A DNA stretch of 64,000 nt, taken from Cyclobacterium roseum. Its GTDB lineage: Bacteria; Bacteroidota; Bacteroidia; Cytophagales; Cyclobacteriaceae. The notes beneath the pieces are model-generated. The model was not told the DNA's origin and did no database searches. It saw nothing but the letters and a program-made list of their open reading frames with translations. Both the position numbers and the translations under genes were made by a program. Location: positions 1-64,000 of the forward strand of contig NZ_WNKF01000009.1 of NCBI RefSeq assembly GCF_010119225.1. The letters run 5' to 3'. Of this stretch, positions 35,894 to 44,985 are shown one piece after another. The stretch's first letter is position 1. The number at the start of each line of letters is the position of its first letter.

Positions 35894-37321
35894 ATGATGC
35901 CATTTAATTTTAGAAAACCGATGTTAAAAACGATGCTATTTTCCCTGGGCTTATTTCTTGCCCTTTATTTGAATACAACTGCGCAGCAGCAGGTTCCCAT
36001 CCCTACACCCGCCCAACTACAGTGGCAGCAGGCCGAACTGGCAGCATTGGTTTGCTGGGACATGCATGTATTTGATGGTGAATTTTATGTGCAGCCCAAA
36101 GCAAGAATTACCCCGGTAGAAGATTACAACGCATTTAATCCACTAAAGTACGATATGGATCAGTGGATCCGGTCCTTAAAAGATGCCGGATTCAACATTG
36201 CCATTTTTACCGTAAGCCATGAGACCGGCTTCTTTTTTCACCAAAGTAACGCTACCCCCTACTCCATGAAGGCCTTAAAATGGCAGGATGGACAAGGAGA
36301 CATCCTTCGGGATTTCAAAGCAGCTTGTGAAAAATACGATATACTCCCGGCCGTCTATATCGGTACACGCTGGAATGCCTTTTATGGCGTGTACGACTTT
36401 AAGGTGCAGGGAGACAATGAATTTGCCCGCAACCGACAAGAGCACTACAACCGAATGATCGAAAAAATCGTGGAAGAAATCTTTACCAATTATGGCGACT
36501 GGGCAATGGTTTGGTTTGACGGGGGCGCACATGGTCCTGAACAAGGAGGGCCGGATGTACTCTCCGTTTTTGAGAAACACCAGCCAAACAGTATTTTTTA
36601 CCATAACCTCCAACGGGCGGATATCCGCTGGGGTGGCAGCGAAACGGGTACGGTACCCTATCCCAGTTGGGGGACATTTCCCTATCCGGCAATTGGCGCC
36701 GGTGAAAGTACCCGAAAGGAAATTGCAGCCAATAATTTTGCCCTTCTGAAGACCGGAGATCCCAACGGCAGCTATTACATGCCTGCCATGAGCGATGCCC
36801 CCTTGCGAGGACATGGCGGCCACGATTGGTTTTGGGAACCCAATCGTGAACATATTATTTATCCGCTTGAAAACCTGGTGAAAATGTATTATAATTCAGT
36901 GGGTCACAATTCTACATTGATCCTGGGCGTGACGCCCAATGCGGATGGCTTGATGCCGGAGCCTGATGTAAAACGGCTAAAAGAATTTGGAGAGGAAATC
37001 GATCGGAGATTTTCCACTCCCCTGGCCCGGATTTCGGGAAGGGGAAACAATATTTCCCTTAGCCTGGAAAAGGCGCAAACGATTGACCATATTATATTGC
37101 AGGAAGACATATCGAAAGGGGAACTGGTACGCGAATTTATATTGGAGGCCGAAATAATTGGGAAGTGGACTGAGGTTTATAGGGGCTCTTCCATTGGCCA
37201 TAAGCACATCGTAACCATAGATCCGGTACATACGGATAAAATTCGGTTTGTGGCCAGGTCATCCAAAGGCGAGCCCCGGCTAAAATCCTTGGCAGTCTAC
37301 AAAATTGATCCTCCACAGTAA
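35894..37321 (+). CDS. Secreted GH29 alpha-L-fucosidase (second of two)
   Basis: A 475-residue enzyme similar along its length to the fucosidase at 33776. Conserved blocks are WQQAELAALVCWDMHVF, FNIAIFTVSHETGFFFHQ, AMVWFDGGAHGPEQGGPDVLS with nucleophile Asp209, and YMPAMSDAPLRGHGGHDWFWEP. The C-terminal beta-sandwich ends SSIGHKHIVTI. In the first TIM-barrel strand it has VCWDMHVF where the first copy has VFHYDLHVF, a difference near the active site that may alter specificity. The signal peptide (LFLALYLNTTAQQ) exports it. The sulfatase gene begins almost at its stop. Confidence 0.85.
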   Translation: MMPFNFRKPMLKTMLFSLGLFLALYLNTTAQQQVPIPTPAQLQWQQAELAALVCWDMHVFDGEFYVQPKARITPVEDYNAFNPLKYDMDQWIRSLKDAGFNIAIFTVSHETGFFFHQSNATPYSMKALKWQDGQGDILRDFKAACEKYDILPAVYIGTRWNAFYGVYDFKVQGDNEFARNRQEHYNRMIEKIVEEIFTNYGDWAMVWFDGGAHGPEQGGPDVLSVFEKHQPNSIFYHNLQRADIRWGGSETGTVPYPSWGTFPYPAIGAGESTRKEIAANNFALLKTGDPNGSYYMPAMSDAPLRGHGGHDWFWEPNREHIIYPLENLVKMYYNSVGHNSTLILGVTPNADGLMPEPDVKRLKEFGEEIDRRFSTPLARISGRGNNISLSLEKAQTIDHIILQEDISKGELVREFILEAEIIGKWTEVYRGSSIGHKHIVTIDPVHTDKIRFVARSSKGEPRLKSLAVYKIDPPQ

Positions 37322-37322
37322 T

Positions 37323-38789
37323 ATGATTGCACAGTTACTCCGATTCACCTTTCTATTGGTACTGTTCCCATCTGTAGGCCACTCACAGGCTGCACCTGCA
37401 GGAGATGAGCCACCAAACATCCTTTTTATCCTGGTAGATGATTTAGGATATCATGATTTGGGATATACCGGAAGCCGCTTTTATGAAACCCCCCATATCG
37501 ATAAGCTAGCTGCAGAAGGCATGAGCTTTACCAATGCCTATGCCGCCAGCCCCATTTGCTCCCCCTCCAGAGCAGCCATTCTGACGGGAAAATACCCGGC
37601 TCGGTTAAACCTGACCGACTACATTCCTGGCAACCGCCACTACGGTCCCCATCCCGACCAAAAACTGGCTTCCCATCCCTTTAAACTATTTCTTGATCCC
37701 GAAGAGACTACCCTAGCGGAAGCCTTTAAATCAAATGGATATGCCACCTTTTTTGCGGGAAAATGGCATTTGGGAGAAAAGGAAATGCACTATCCGGAAC
37801 AGCATGGTTTTGAGGTAAATGTGGGTGGCAATGCTACGGGTCACCCTGCCGGAGGGTATTTTTCACCCTATGCAAACCCGCAACTGCCCGATGGGCCGGA
37901 AGGAGAGTACCTTACGGATCGCCTTACGGAAGAAACCATCCGGTTTATAACCAAAAAAAGGGAAAAGCCTTTTTTTGCCCTCCTCTCCTATTATACCGTT
38001 CATCTGCCTTTGCAAGGGAAGGAAGAAAAAGTAAAAAAGTATCAAAATAAACGCCAGCAAATGTCATTTGAAGGAGCGGCATTTGACCAGCAAAATCAAA
38101 CCTATCTAAAAAATCATCAGGACCATCCTACCTATGCGGCCATGGTAGAAAGCCTGGATGAGAACGTGGGCCGTCTCCTGCAAGCCCTTTCCGAAGCCGG
38201 GCTCGACAGCAATACCCTGGTTATTTTCACCTCGGATAACGGCGGGATGGCTACCAGCAACCTGGCCGAACAAATCCCCACGTCCAATGCCCCCCTGCGA
38301 ACCGGAAAAGGTTATTTGTACGAAGGAGGCATCCGGGTTCCACTTATTTTCCGCTGGCCAGGAGCCATAAAAGAAGGAAGCACACATGAGTTTCCCGTTA
38401 CCGGTACCGATCTCTTTCCCACCTTTCTGGAAATGGCGGGTTTAAATCCATTGCCGCATCAGCACCGGGACGGAGTAAGCCTACAGCCCCTGCTGAGGGG
38501 TAAAAGTATGGAAGAGCGGCCTATATTTTGGTATTATCCCCACTATAGTGGGGGTCTTGGAGGTCGACCTTCGGCTGCCATCCGAGAGGGGCAGTATAAA
38601 CTGATTCACTTTTTTGAAAGCGACCGATCGGAATTATACGGTCTGGAAACCGATCGAGCCGAAGACTCCGACCTAAGTAATTCGTTCCCTGAAACAAGAA
38701 ACCGATTAACTAAAAAATTACAACACTGGATGAAGGAAATGGCAGTACAATTACCGTATCCAAACCCATCCTATCAACCTGAAAACTAA
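37323..38789 (+). CDS. Secreted S1-family sulfatase (formylglycine type)
   Basis: A 488-residue arylsulfatase-fold enzyme. I start at the Met directly after the preceding stop (MIAQLLRFTFLLVLF, signal ending SQA). The metal site begins VDDLGYHDLGYTG; the maturation motif ICSPSRAAILTGKYPAR places the Cys to be converted to formylglycine at residue 79; GKWHLG and TSDNGG supply other active-site residues; a C-terminal domain includes HPNPSYQ-like ends. It hydrolyses sulfate esters on the glycan. A dedicated maturase is not seen here. Its last base overlaps the GH95-like gene's start. With fucosidases it points to a sulfated fucan, such as fucoidan. Confidence 0.88.
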   Translation: MIAQLLRFTFLLVLFPSVGHSQAAPAGDEPPNILFILVDDLGYHDLGYTGSRFYETPHIDKLAAEGMSFTNAYAASPICSPSRAAILTGKYPARLNLTDYIPGNRHYGPHPDQKLASHPFKLFLDPEETTLAEAFKSNGYATFFAGKWHLGEKEMHYPEQHGFEVNVGGNATGHPAGGYFSPYANPQLPDGPEGEYLTDRLTEETIRFITKKREKPFFALLSYYTVHLPLQGKEEKVKKYQNKRQQMSFEGAAFDQQNQTYLKNHQDHPTYAAMVESLDENVGRLLQALSEAGLDSNTLVIFTSDNGGMATSNLAEQIPTSNAPLRTGKGYLYEGGIRVPLIFRWPGAIKEGSTHEFPVTGTDLFPTFLEMAGLNPLPHQHRDGVSLQPLLRGKSMEERPIFWYYPHYSGGLGGRPSAAIREGQYKLIHFFESDRSELYGLETDRAEDSDLSNSFPETRNRLTKKLQHWMKEMAVQLPYPNPSYQPEN

Positions 38790-41086
38790 TGGAATTCAAA
38801 AAATTACTTGGTCTAGCATGTATCCTATATTGTGTGCTTTCGATGGACGGCTGTCATGAAAAGCAAGCCGATCAAGGCTCACCCTTTTATATGGAACGCA
38901 GCTTCTCGGACCTGGCAAAGACCTGGGACGAAGGCATACCCCTTGGCAATGCCATGCTGGGCGCCCTAATCTGGCAAAAGGAAGGCAAACTGCGGTTTTC
39001 CCTGGATCGGGCAGATCTTTGGGATCTGAGAAACATGGAAAACCTGGACTTTGAAAACCATGATTTCGACTGGGTGAAAAATCAATGGGAAGCTAACGAA
39101 TACGATGCTGTACAACGGCAATTTGACATCCCCTACGATACCCTTTCGGGCCCATCCAAAATTCCCGGTGCTGCCCTTGAATTTGATATTGCTGAATTAG
39201 GCGAGGTGGAATCTGTCAAATTAGACCTTCAAAAAGCGACGTGCGTCATCCGCTGGCAAAACGGCACGGTCTTGCGAACCTTTGTACATGCTACCGAACC
39301 TATTGGTTGGTACCGTTTTGAAAATCTCAAAGTTGACCTGTTGCCAGAAATGGTGCCCCCTCCTTACGTAGGAGCCGGACCATCAGAAGCCCTGGACCCG
39401 GTCAGTGGACAAGACCTGCGAAGGTTGGGATATCCGGCCGGCGAACTTTCCCAGGAAGGAAATACCCTGACTTATGAGCAGGAAGGATGGGACGGATTCC
39501 GGTTTCAGGTGAATACCCGATGGGAGAAAACAGCAGATCAACTTGAGGGATTCTGGAGCATCAGTTCAAGTAAGAAAGACCAGGAAACCGCCGATACCGC
39601 CTCGGAGATCACTGAAAAAGCTTTTGCCAAAAATCAGGATGAATACCATCAGGAGCACCTTACCTGGTGGGATGACTACTGGAAGGCATCCTCCATTACC
39701 CTTCCCGACACCCTTTTGCAGCAGCAATATTACATGGATATGTACAAACTGGGTGCTGCTGCCAGACAGGGAGCACCACCCATTTCCCTGCAAAGCGTCT
39801 GGACGGCGGACAATGGTAAATTACCGCCCTGGAAAGGGGATTTCCATCATGACCTCAATACCCAATTAAGCTACTGGCCTACCTATGCAGGCAACCACCT
39901 GGAGCTGGAGCAAGGCTTTATAGACTGGCTCAATCAACATCAACCCACCTTTGAAAAATACACCCGGGAATATTTTGGAACGGATGGATTGAATGTGCCC
40001 GGAGTGACCACGCTGGAGGGAGACCCTATGGGCGGCTGGATACAATATGCATTCGGACCCACCGTAAGTGCCTGGCTGGGACACCACTATTACCTGCATT
40101 GGCGGTATACGATGGATAGACAGTTTCTGGAAGCCGAAGCCTATCCCTGGATCCGGGAGGTCGCCGTTTTTCTAAATGAGCTTTCCGTACAGGCTGATGA
40201 CGGCAAAAGGAAGCTTCCCTTGTCTTCCAGCCCCGAAATCCATAACAACGATGCCCGGGCATGGTTTGACCAAATGACCAATTATGACCTGGCCCTGGTG
40301 CGTTGGACCTATACCACTGCCGCCGAACTGGCCCTGGAACTGGGCTATACTGATGAAGCAGCAGATTGGAATACCATGCTGGCCGAATGGCCCGATTATG
40401 CCACGGATGAAACAGGGCTAATGGTAGCACCTGACAATCCGTTAGAAGAGTCCCACCGGCATTTTTCCCATATCATGGCCATTCATCCCCTAAGCTTGAT
40501 AGATCCCTCCAATGGAGAAAAGGATCGGGAAATCATAGAAAATACCATTGCCCATTTAGATAAGCTGGGATCATCCAACTGGACCGGCTATTCCTTTGCC
40601 TGGCTGGGAAACCTTAAGGCAAGGGCGGGAGATGGAGAGGGAGCCGCCATGGCCTTACGGGATTTTGCTTCCTCCTTTGTATTGCCCAACAGTTTCCATG
40701 TCAATGGAGACCAATCGGGAACCGGAAAGTCGAATTTTACCTACCGTCCCTTTACCTTGGAAGGAAATTTTGCCTTTGCTGCGGGGATTCAAGAAATGCT
40801 GATACAAAGTCACACTGGCGTGGTAAAGCTGTTTCCAGCCATTCCTGCAGACTGGCAAGATGTTTCTTTTAAAACCCTGCGCACCCAAGGTGCATTCCTT
40901 GTTTCTGCAACTAGAGAGAATGGAAAAGTGGACAAAGTGGAGATTTCCTCTGAAAAGGGGGGAGAAATAATTTTTGAAAATCCGTTTGGTAAAGATCAAT
41001 TTTCATCTGATAAAGAATATATAAAGGATGGTCTGAATATAAAACTTACTTTAGCTGAAGGAGAGAAAGTAGTTTTTAACCGTTAA
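38789..41086 (+). CDS. GH95-like alpha-L-fucosidase family lipoprotein
   Basis: A 765-residue lipoprotein (signal, Cys22 in MDGC) with the GH95 layout: an N-terminal beta-sandwich, then an (alpha/alpha)6 domain. Landmarks are DLNTQLSYWPT near 355-364, LPLSSSPE with the likely general acid Glu483, ESHRHFSHIMAIHPLSL, NWTGYSFAWLGNLKARAGDG and the C-terminal LEGNFAFAAGIQEMLIQSH. Two catalytic positions differ from the characterised inverting fucosidase: the site usually NxN reads Asp355-Leu-Asn357, and the base usually Asp in IDGN reads Glu658. It overlaps the sulfatase stop by one base. Probably removes fucose or a related L-sugar from branches. Confidence 0.72.
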   Translation: MEFKKLLGLACILYCVLSMDGCHEKQADQGSPFYMERSFSDLAKTWDEGIPLGNAMLGALIWQKEGKLRFSLDRADLWDLRNMENLDFENHDFDWVKNQWEANEYDAVQRQFDIPYDTLSGPSKIPGAALEFDIAELGEVESVKLDLQKATCVIRWQNGTVLRTFVHATEPIGWYRFENLKVDLLPEMVPPPYVGAGPSEALDPVSGQDLRRLGYPAGELSQEGNTLTYEQEGWDGFRFQVNTRWEKTADQLEGFWSISSSKKDQETADTASEITEKAFAKNQDEYHQEHLTWWDDYWKASSITLPDTLLQQQYYMDMYKLGAAARQGAPPISLQSVWTADNGKLPPWKGDFHHDLNTQLSYWPTYAGNHLELEQGFIDWLNQHQPTFEKYTREYFGTDGLNVPGVTTLEGDPMGGWIQYAFGPTVSAWLGHHYYLHWRYTMDRQFLEAEAYPWIREVAVFLNELSVQADDGKRKLPLSSSPEIHNNDARAWFDQMTNYDLALVRWTYTTAAELALELGYTDEAADWNTMLAEWPDYATDETGLMVAPDNPLEESHRHFSHIMAIHPLSLIDPSNGEKDREIIENTIAHLDKLGSSNWTGYSFAWLGNLKARAGDGEGAAMALRDFASSFVLPNSFHVNGDQSGTGKSNFTYRPFTLEGNFAFAAGIQEMLIQSHTGVVKLFPAIPADWQDVSFKTLRTQGAFLVSATRENGKVDKVEISSEKGGEIIFENPFGKDQFSSDKEYIKDGLNIKLTLAEGEKVVFNR

Positions 41087-41102
41087 AAAGAGAGGCATTA
41101 GC

Positions 41103-43823
41103 ATGAAGTGTTTCAGCGCAATCACCGGTATTTTCCTGCATCTTCTGGTTTTGCTACCGATCGATGCACCTGCACAGAAGGCCCTGGATCTTTTTATCTG
41201 GGCGGGCCAATCCAATGCCCAGGGATGGATGGGTGATGCTGCTAATTACCCGGAAGAAGGGAAGAAGCTGGATGAATCGATTTTTTTAAACTGGACTTTT
41301 GTGGACAACCAAAGTTCCGGTGGTAACTGGGTTACGATGCAACCTCAGCAGGGAAGGTTTCCCCAAGGCCATTTCGGGCCGGAGGTAAGCTTTGGTCGTG
41401 AACTCAAAAAACTGGGCTACAACCCTGCCATTTTCAAGTACACCAAGGGCGCGACCGGCCTTGCGCGGGACTGGAAGTCTCCCGGAGAAGGCGGTATTTA
41501 TGATCGTATGACCGAAGATTTGAAGTCGGCTATAAAAAAACTGGAAAAAAAGGGTTTTACAGTAACCGTGCGTGGGTTTATCTGGATTCAGGGTGAAACC
41601 GATGCTGGCAATGAAAATACGGCCAAGGAATATCAAAGTAACCTTAGGGAAATGATTCATGATTTGCGCCGGAACGTAATAAATGAGCCCAATCTGAAAA
41701 TCATTCTTGGAGTGGATGAACAGCATCCCTTTGTGAAAGAACGTCCGCTGGTAGTGGAAGCTCAGAAGAAATTAGCCGCTGAAGATTCTACTATTTCATT
41801 TACCAGTATGAAAGGCCTTTCGAAGGCCGATGCCACTCACCTTACTCCGGAAGGGTTGGTAGCGCATGGAAAACGAATTTTTGACGCGTATCTATCGCTC
41901 CTTCCCGAAAACGAAAAATCACAACTCACAACCTTTCCGGGCGAACAAACGGAATGGAATGGATTTGTGCGGCATACCTTTCGGTTCGAAGGCAGGGATG
42001 CCCATGTCACCTTGCCGGAAAAAGCCCTTCGCGGTAATCCCTGGGTCTGGCGGGCACGTTTTCCGGGATGGCACACGGAAATGGATAGTTTACTGCTTTC
42101 CGAAGGCTTTCATTTGGCCTATGTTAACACGGACAACATGTATGGCAGTCCCACTGCGGTGGCGGTTTGGGACCGTTTCTACCAGTTCCTGACCACCGAA
42201 TGGAAGCTCCATCCAAAGGTTTCGCTGGAAGGGGTAAGTCGTGGCGGCTTATTCATTTACAACTGGGCAACACGCAACCCGGAAAAGGTGAACTCCCTAT
42301 ATGCCGAAGCTCCGGTAAGCGATTTTAAGAGCTGGCCGGGCGGTTTTGGTGGAGGCAAAGGCAGCCAGGTCGATTGGGAACGGCTAAAAGCCGCCTATGG
42401 ATTTACTTCGGACGAAGAAGCCCTGGCATACGCAGATCATCCGGTGGATAACCTCGAGGCACTGGCAGCGGCAAAGGTGCCCATTATACACATGATTGGA
42501 TTAAACGACCAGGTGGTTCCGCCGGAGGAAAACACCTTTGTCCTGGTTGATCGCTACATCAAACTCGGGGGTCCTGCAACGGTCGTCCCCTGTACCGACG
42601 GAACGCAGGCGTTATTCGGGCATCATTTCCCCATTGAAACACCCCGACTAGGTGCCGATTTTATTAGATACCACACGGAATTACCCAAACCTTTGCTCAA
42701 TGCTGAAAGCTACCACAAGCAGCGGCAGGGTATCCGAAACAGTCTTTTGAAATTTCAGCAGGAGAAAAAAGGACGGGTGGCTTTCCTTGGTGGATCCATT
42801 ACGTATAATGGTGGCTGGCGCGACAGTGTCTCGAATTACCTTCAAAAACGTTTTCCTGATACTGAATTCGAATTTATTGAAGCAGGCATTCCTTCCATGG
42901 GATCCACTCCGGCTGCTTTTAGGCTTGAACGAGATGTGCTTGCCGGTGGTTCGGTAGATTTGCTGTTCGTGGAGGCGGCAGTAAACGATCCATCGAACGG
43001 CAGAAGCCGTCAGGAACAGGTCAGGGCAATGGAAGGAATAGTTCGGCATGTTCGACGGAATAATTCCGCAACAGATATCGTCCTCATGCATTTTGTGGAT
43101 CCTCAAAAAATGGAGGATTACCGCCTGGGACAGGTACCGCAAGTGATTCAAAATCATGAAAAAGTGGCCGCTCACTACAATGTCGCAACCATTAATTTGG
43201 CAAAAGAAGTGACCGACCGCATCGATGCGGGGGAATTTTCATGGGAGGCTGATTTTAAAAACCTCCATCCCTCACCCTTTGGGCAGGGGGTTTATTTTCG
43301 TTCCATGAAAACATTTCTTGAGAATGCCTGGGCCGGAACCGTGGCGGAAGATGACAAGATTGAAAGTTACATTTTACCCGAACCAATTGATGCCGCAAAT
43401 TATGATAAGGGGGTATTGGTTGAAACCAAAAAGGCCCGAATACCTACCGGCTGGCAGCTGGTTGAAAACTGGAAGCCTGCCGATGGAAAGGGAACCCGGG
43501 CCAATTATGTGGATGTCCCCATGCTTATCGGTCAAAATGCGGGTGAAACACTGGAATTTACTTTTAACGGGAATGCGGTTGGCATAGCTGTCGCCGCCGG
43601 ACCTGATGCAGGCATGATCGAATACAGAATCGATAACAGTGACTGGCAACGGCAGGACCTTTTCACCCGATGGAGCTCAAACCTGCATCTACCTTGGTAT
43701 TACACGCTGGCCGCAGGATTGCCTGAGGGTGATCATGTCTTGCATATTCGAATAGCAGGAGAGAAAAAACCACCAAGTAGCGGAAACGTGTGCCGAATAA
43801 GGTATTTTTTTGTCAACAGGTAG
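41103..43823 (+). CDS. Three-esterase fusion: SASA + alpha/beta-hydrolase + SGNH
   Basis: A 906-residue secreted protein with signal peptide ending APAQ. Domain 1 (about 25-268) is SASA-type with GQSNAQG (Ser37) and ADATHLT (Asp243, His246), closely matching the protein at 31630. Domain 2 (about 280-525) is an alpha/beta-hydrolase with GVSRGG (Ser379), IGLNDQ (Asp469) and a candidate His508 in GHHF. Domain 3 (about 555-735) is SGNH-like with LGGSITYNGG (Ser565), VEAAVNDP and LHPSPFG. A beta-sandwich follows. Three serine hydrolases in one chain imply stepwise removal of different acyl groups from one polymer. It ends the locus, 16 bp after the GH95-like gene. Confidence 0.8.
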   Translation: MKCFSAITGIFLHLLVLLPIDAPAQKALDLFIWAGQSNAQGWMGDAANYPEEGKKLDESIFLNWTFVDNQSSGGNWVTMQPQQGRFPQGHFGPEVSFGRELKKLGYNPAIFKYTKGATGLARDWKSPGEGGIYDRMTEDLKSAIKKLEKKGFTVTVRGFIWIQGETDAGNENTAKEYQSNLREMIHDLRRNVINEPNLKIILGVDEQHPFVKERPLVVEAQKKLAAEDSTISFTSMKGLSKADATHLTPEGLVAHGKRIFDAYLSLLPENEKSQLTTFPGEQTEWNGFVRHTFRFEGRDAHVTLPEKALRGNPWVWRARFPGWHTEMDSLLLSEGFHLAYVNTDNMYGSPTAVAVWDRFYQFLTTEWKLHPKVSLEGVSRGGLFIYNWATRNPEKVNSLYAEAPVSDFKSWPGGFGGGKGSQVDWERLKAAYGFTSDEEALAYADHPVDNLEALAAAKVPIIHMIGLNDQVVPPEENTFVLVDRYIKLGGPATVVPCTDGTQALFGHHFPIETPRLGADFIRYHTELPKPLLNAESYHKQRQGIRNSLLKFQQEKKGRVAFLGGSITYNGGWRDSVSNYLQKRFPDTEFEFIEAGIPSMGSTPAAFRLERDVLAGGSVDLLFVEAAVNDPSNGRSRQEQVRAMEGIVRHVRRNNSATDIVLMHFVDPQKMEDYRLGQVPQVIQNHEKVAAHYNVATINLAKEVTDRIDAGEFSWEADFKNLHPSPFGQGVYFRSMKTFLENAWAGTVAEDDKIESYILPEPIDAANYDKGVLVETKKARIPTGWQLVENWKPADGKGTRANYVDVPMLIGQNAGETLEFTFNGNAVGIAVAAGPDAGMIEYRIDNSDWQRQDLFTRWSSNLHLPWYYTLAAGLPEGDHVLHIRIAGEKKPPSSGNVCRIRYFFVNR

Positions 43824-43954
43824 ATATCATAGAAAAAAATGAGATTGAATAAAACCAATGCGCCAGAGTATTTTTGGGTTCTAAAAACGGGGAAATAAAC
43901 GATAGGTTAGGAAACTAACGGATCTTAAATGTAGTGTTCGTATCTGAGTTTTTT

Positions 43955-43962
43955 TACTTTTG
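43955..43962 (+). promoter_or_regulatory. -7 box of the TetR-family gene
   Basis: TACTTTTG matches TAnnTTTG. It lies after the most upstream in-frame ATG but 47 bp before the Met at 44009, which supports the later start. No good -33 element is seen. Confidence 0.4.
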
Positions 43963-44008
43963 TTTGGAGGAACGGTTATTTAGCCAAAAAGTCTGTAAAG
44001 CAGTGAAT

Positions 44009-44659
44009 ATGAAGAAAAAAAGCAAACCTAGTACCAAGCAGCGGATAATGGAAACCGCCATTGATCTTTTCAATAAAGATGGTGTCCAAAGCGTCACCAG
44101 CCGGCATATTGCTACGGAGATGGGGATAAGCTACGGCAACTTAGACTATCATTATAAGAATAAAGAAGCACTCCTGCTGGCCATTTACAAGCAAATGAGG
44201 GACGAGATGTCCGATTCTTACACTTCAGCGGACCCGACTACCGGCAGTTTTGAGCAGATTCACCGGCTTTTATTGCACTTAGAATCCTTTCAATATAAGT
44301 TTCGATTTTTTAATTTGGATGTTTTAGAAATATCCCGTTCCTACCCAAAAATCAACCGCCTTCTAAAAAACACCTTCAGGATCCGAAAAGAACAAATGGC
44401 TGAAATGCTTAAACAGGCCATTGCCGATGGTTTTTTTATAAAAAGTACGGAAGAAAACATCGGACAGCTCCTTTTGTCCATCCGGATCACTATTACCTTC
44501 TGGCTTTTGCAGGAAGAATTGCTTTCGGATGCGGAATCTAAAAAAAAGGACAGTAGCATGTCTGCGCATATCTGGCAGCTGCTGATGCCTTATATGACAG
44601 AAAAAGGAACCAGGCTGTATAAAGAACTTATCGGAGATGCGGATTTAATTAATAAATAA
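44009..44659 (+). CDS. TetR-family transcriptional regulator
   Basis: A 216-residue regulator from the Met beginning MKKKSKPSTKQRIMETAI. The N-terminal helix-turn-helix is clear (IMETAIDLFNKDGVQSVTSRHIATEMGISYGNLDYHYKNKEALLLAI). The all-alpha ligand domain follows (FNLDVLEISRSYPKI, LLKNTFRIRKEQM). TetR repressors respond to small molecules. It is 185 bp downstream of the fucan locus in the same direction, so it might regulate that locus or an unrelated gene; nothing here decides that. The longer upstream frame is unlikely to be translated because the -7 box sits inside it. Confidence 0.82.
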   Translation: MKKKSKPSTKQRIMETAIDLFNKDGVQSVTSRHIATEMGISYGNLDYHYKNKEALLLAIYKQMRDEMSDSYTSADPTTGSFEQIHRLLLHLESFQYKFRFFNLDVLEISRSYPKINRLLKNTFRIRKEQMAEMLKQAIADGFFIKSTEENIGQLLLSIRITITFWLLQEELLSDAESKKKDSSMSAHIWQLLMPYMTEKGTRLYKELIGDADLINK

Positions 44660-44695
44660 TCCATTTCCCTGCATCCATTCATAAGTCGGAAAAAA

Positions 44696-44941
44696 TTAAT
44701 TTATGCAATGGGCATCGAACTTATGGGTAACAAGGATTTTAAAACCATTACAAAAGTCCTCCCATTCCTTATCGTGTTCAGATAAGGTTTCATTTATCTT
44801 GCCTGGAAATCGAATGCTCCCCACTGTGATGCGAATCGAATAGTCCCTATTCCAAAGCAGGTTACCAATTAGTTGATTTCGAAAATTTTCCCATTCGATG
44901 CGGAGATTAATGCATTGAGTTAAATCAAGGATTGCAGTCAT
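44696..44941 (-). CDS. Small hypothetical protein
   Basis: An 81-codon frame divergent from the nuclease gene, with balanced composition (NLLWNRDYSIRITVGSIRFPG). It is not recognised, and it may be a chance frame. Confidence 0.3.
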   Translation of the reverse strand: MTAILDLTQCINLRIEWENFRNQLIGNLLWNRDYSIRITVGSIRFPGKINETLSEHDKEWEDFCNGFKILVTHKFDAHCIN

Positions 44942-44985
44942 TCCCTAAAATTTGTACATTCAGGAAGGGAATCACTGCTTTTTCT

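Noticed and set aside
43934-44008. Longer start for the TetR-type regulator
   Set aside because: The -7 promoter box lies inside this segment, and the family HTH begins properly after the later Met.
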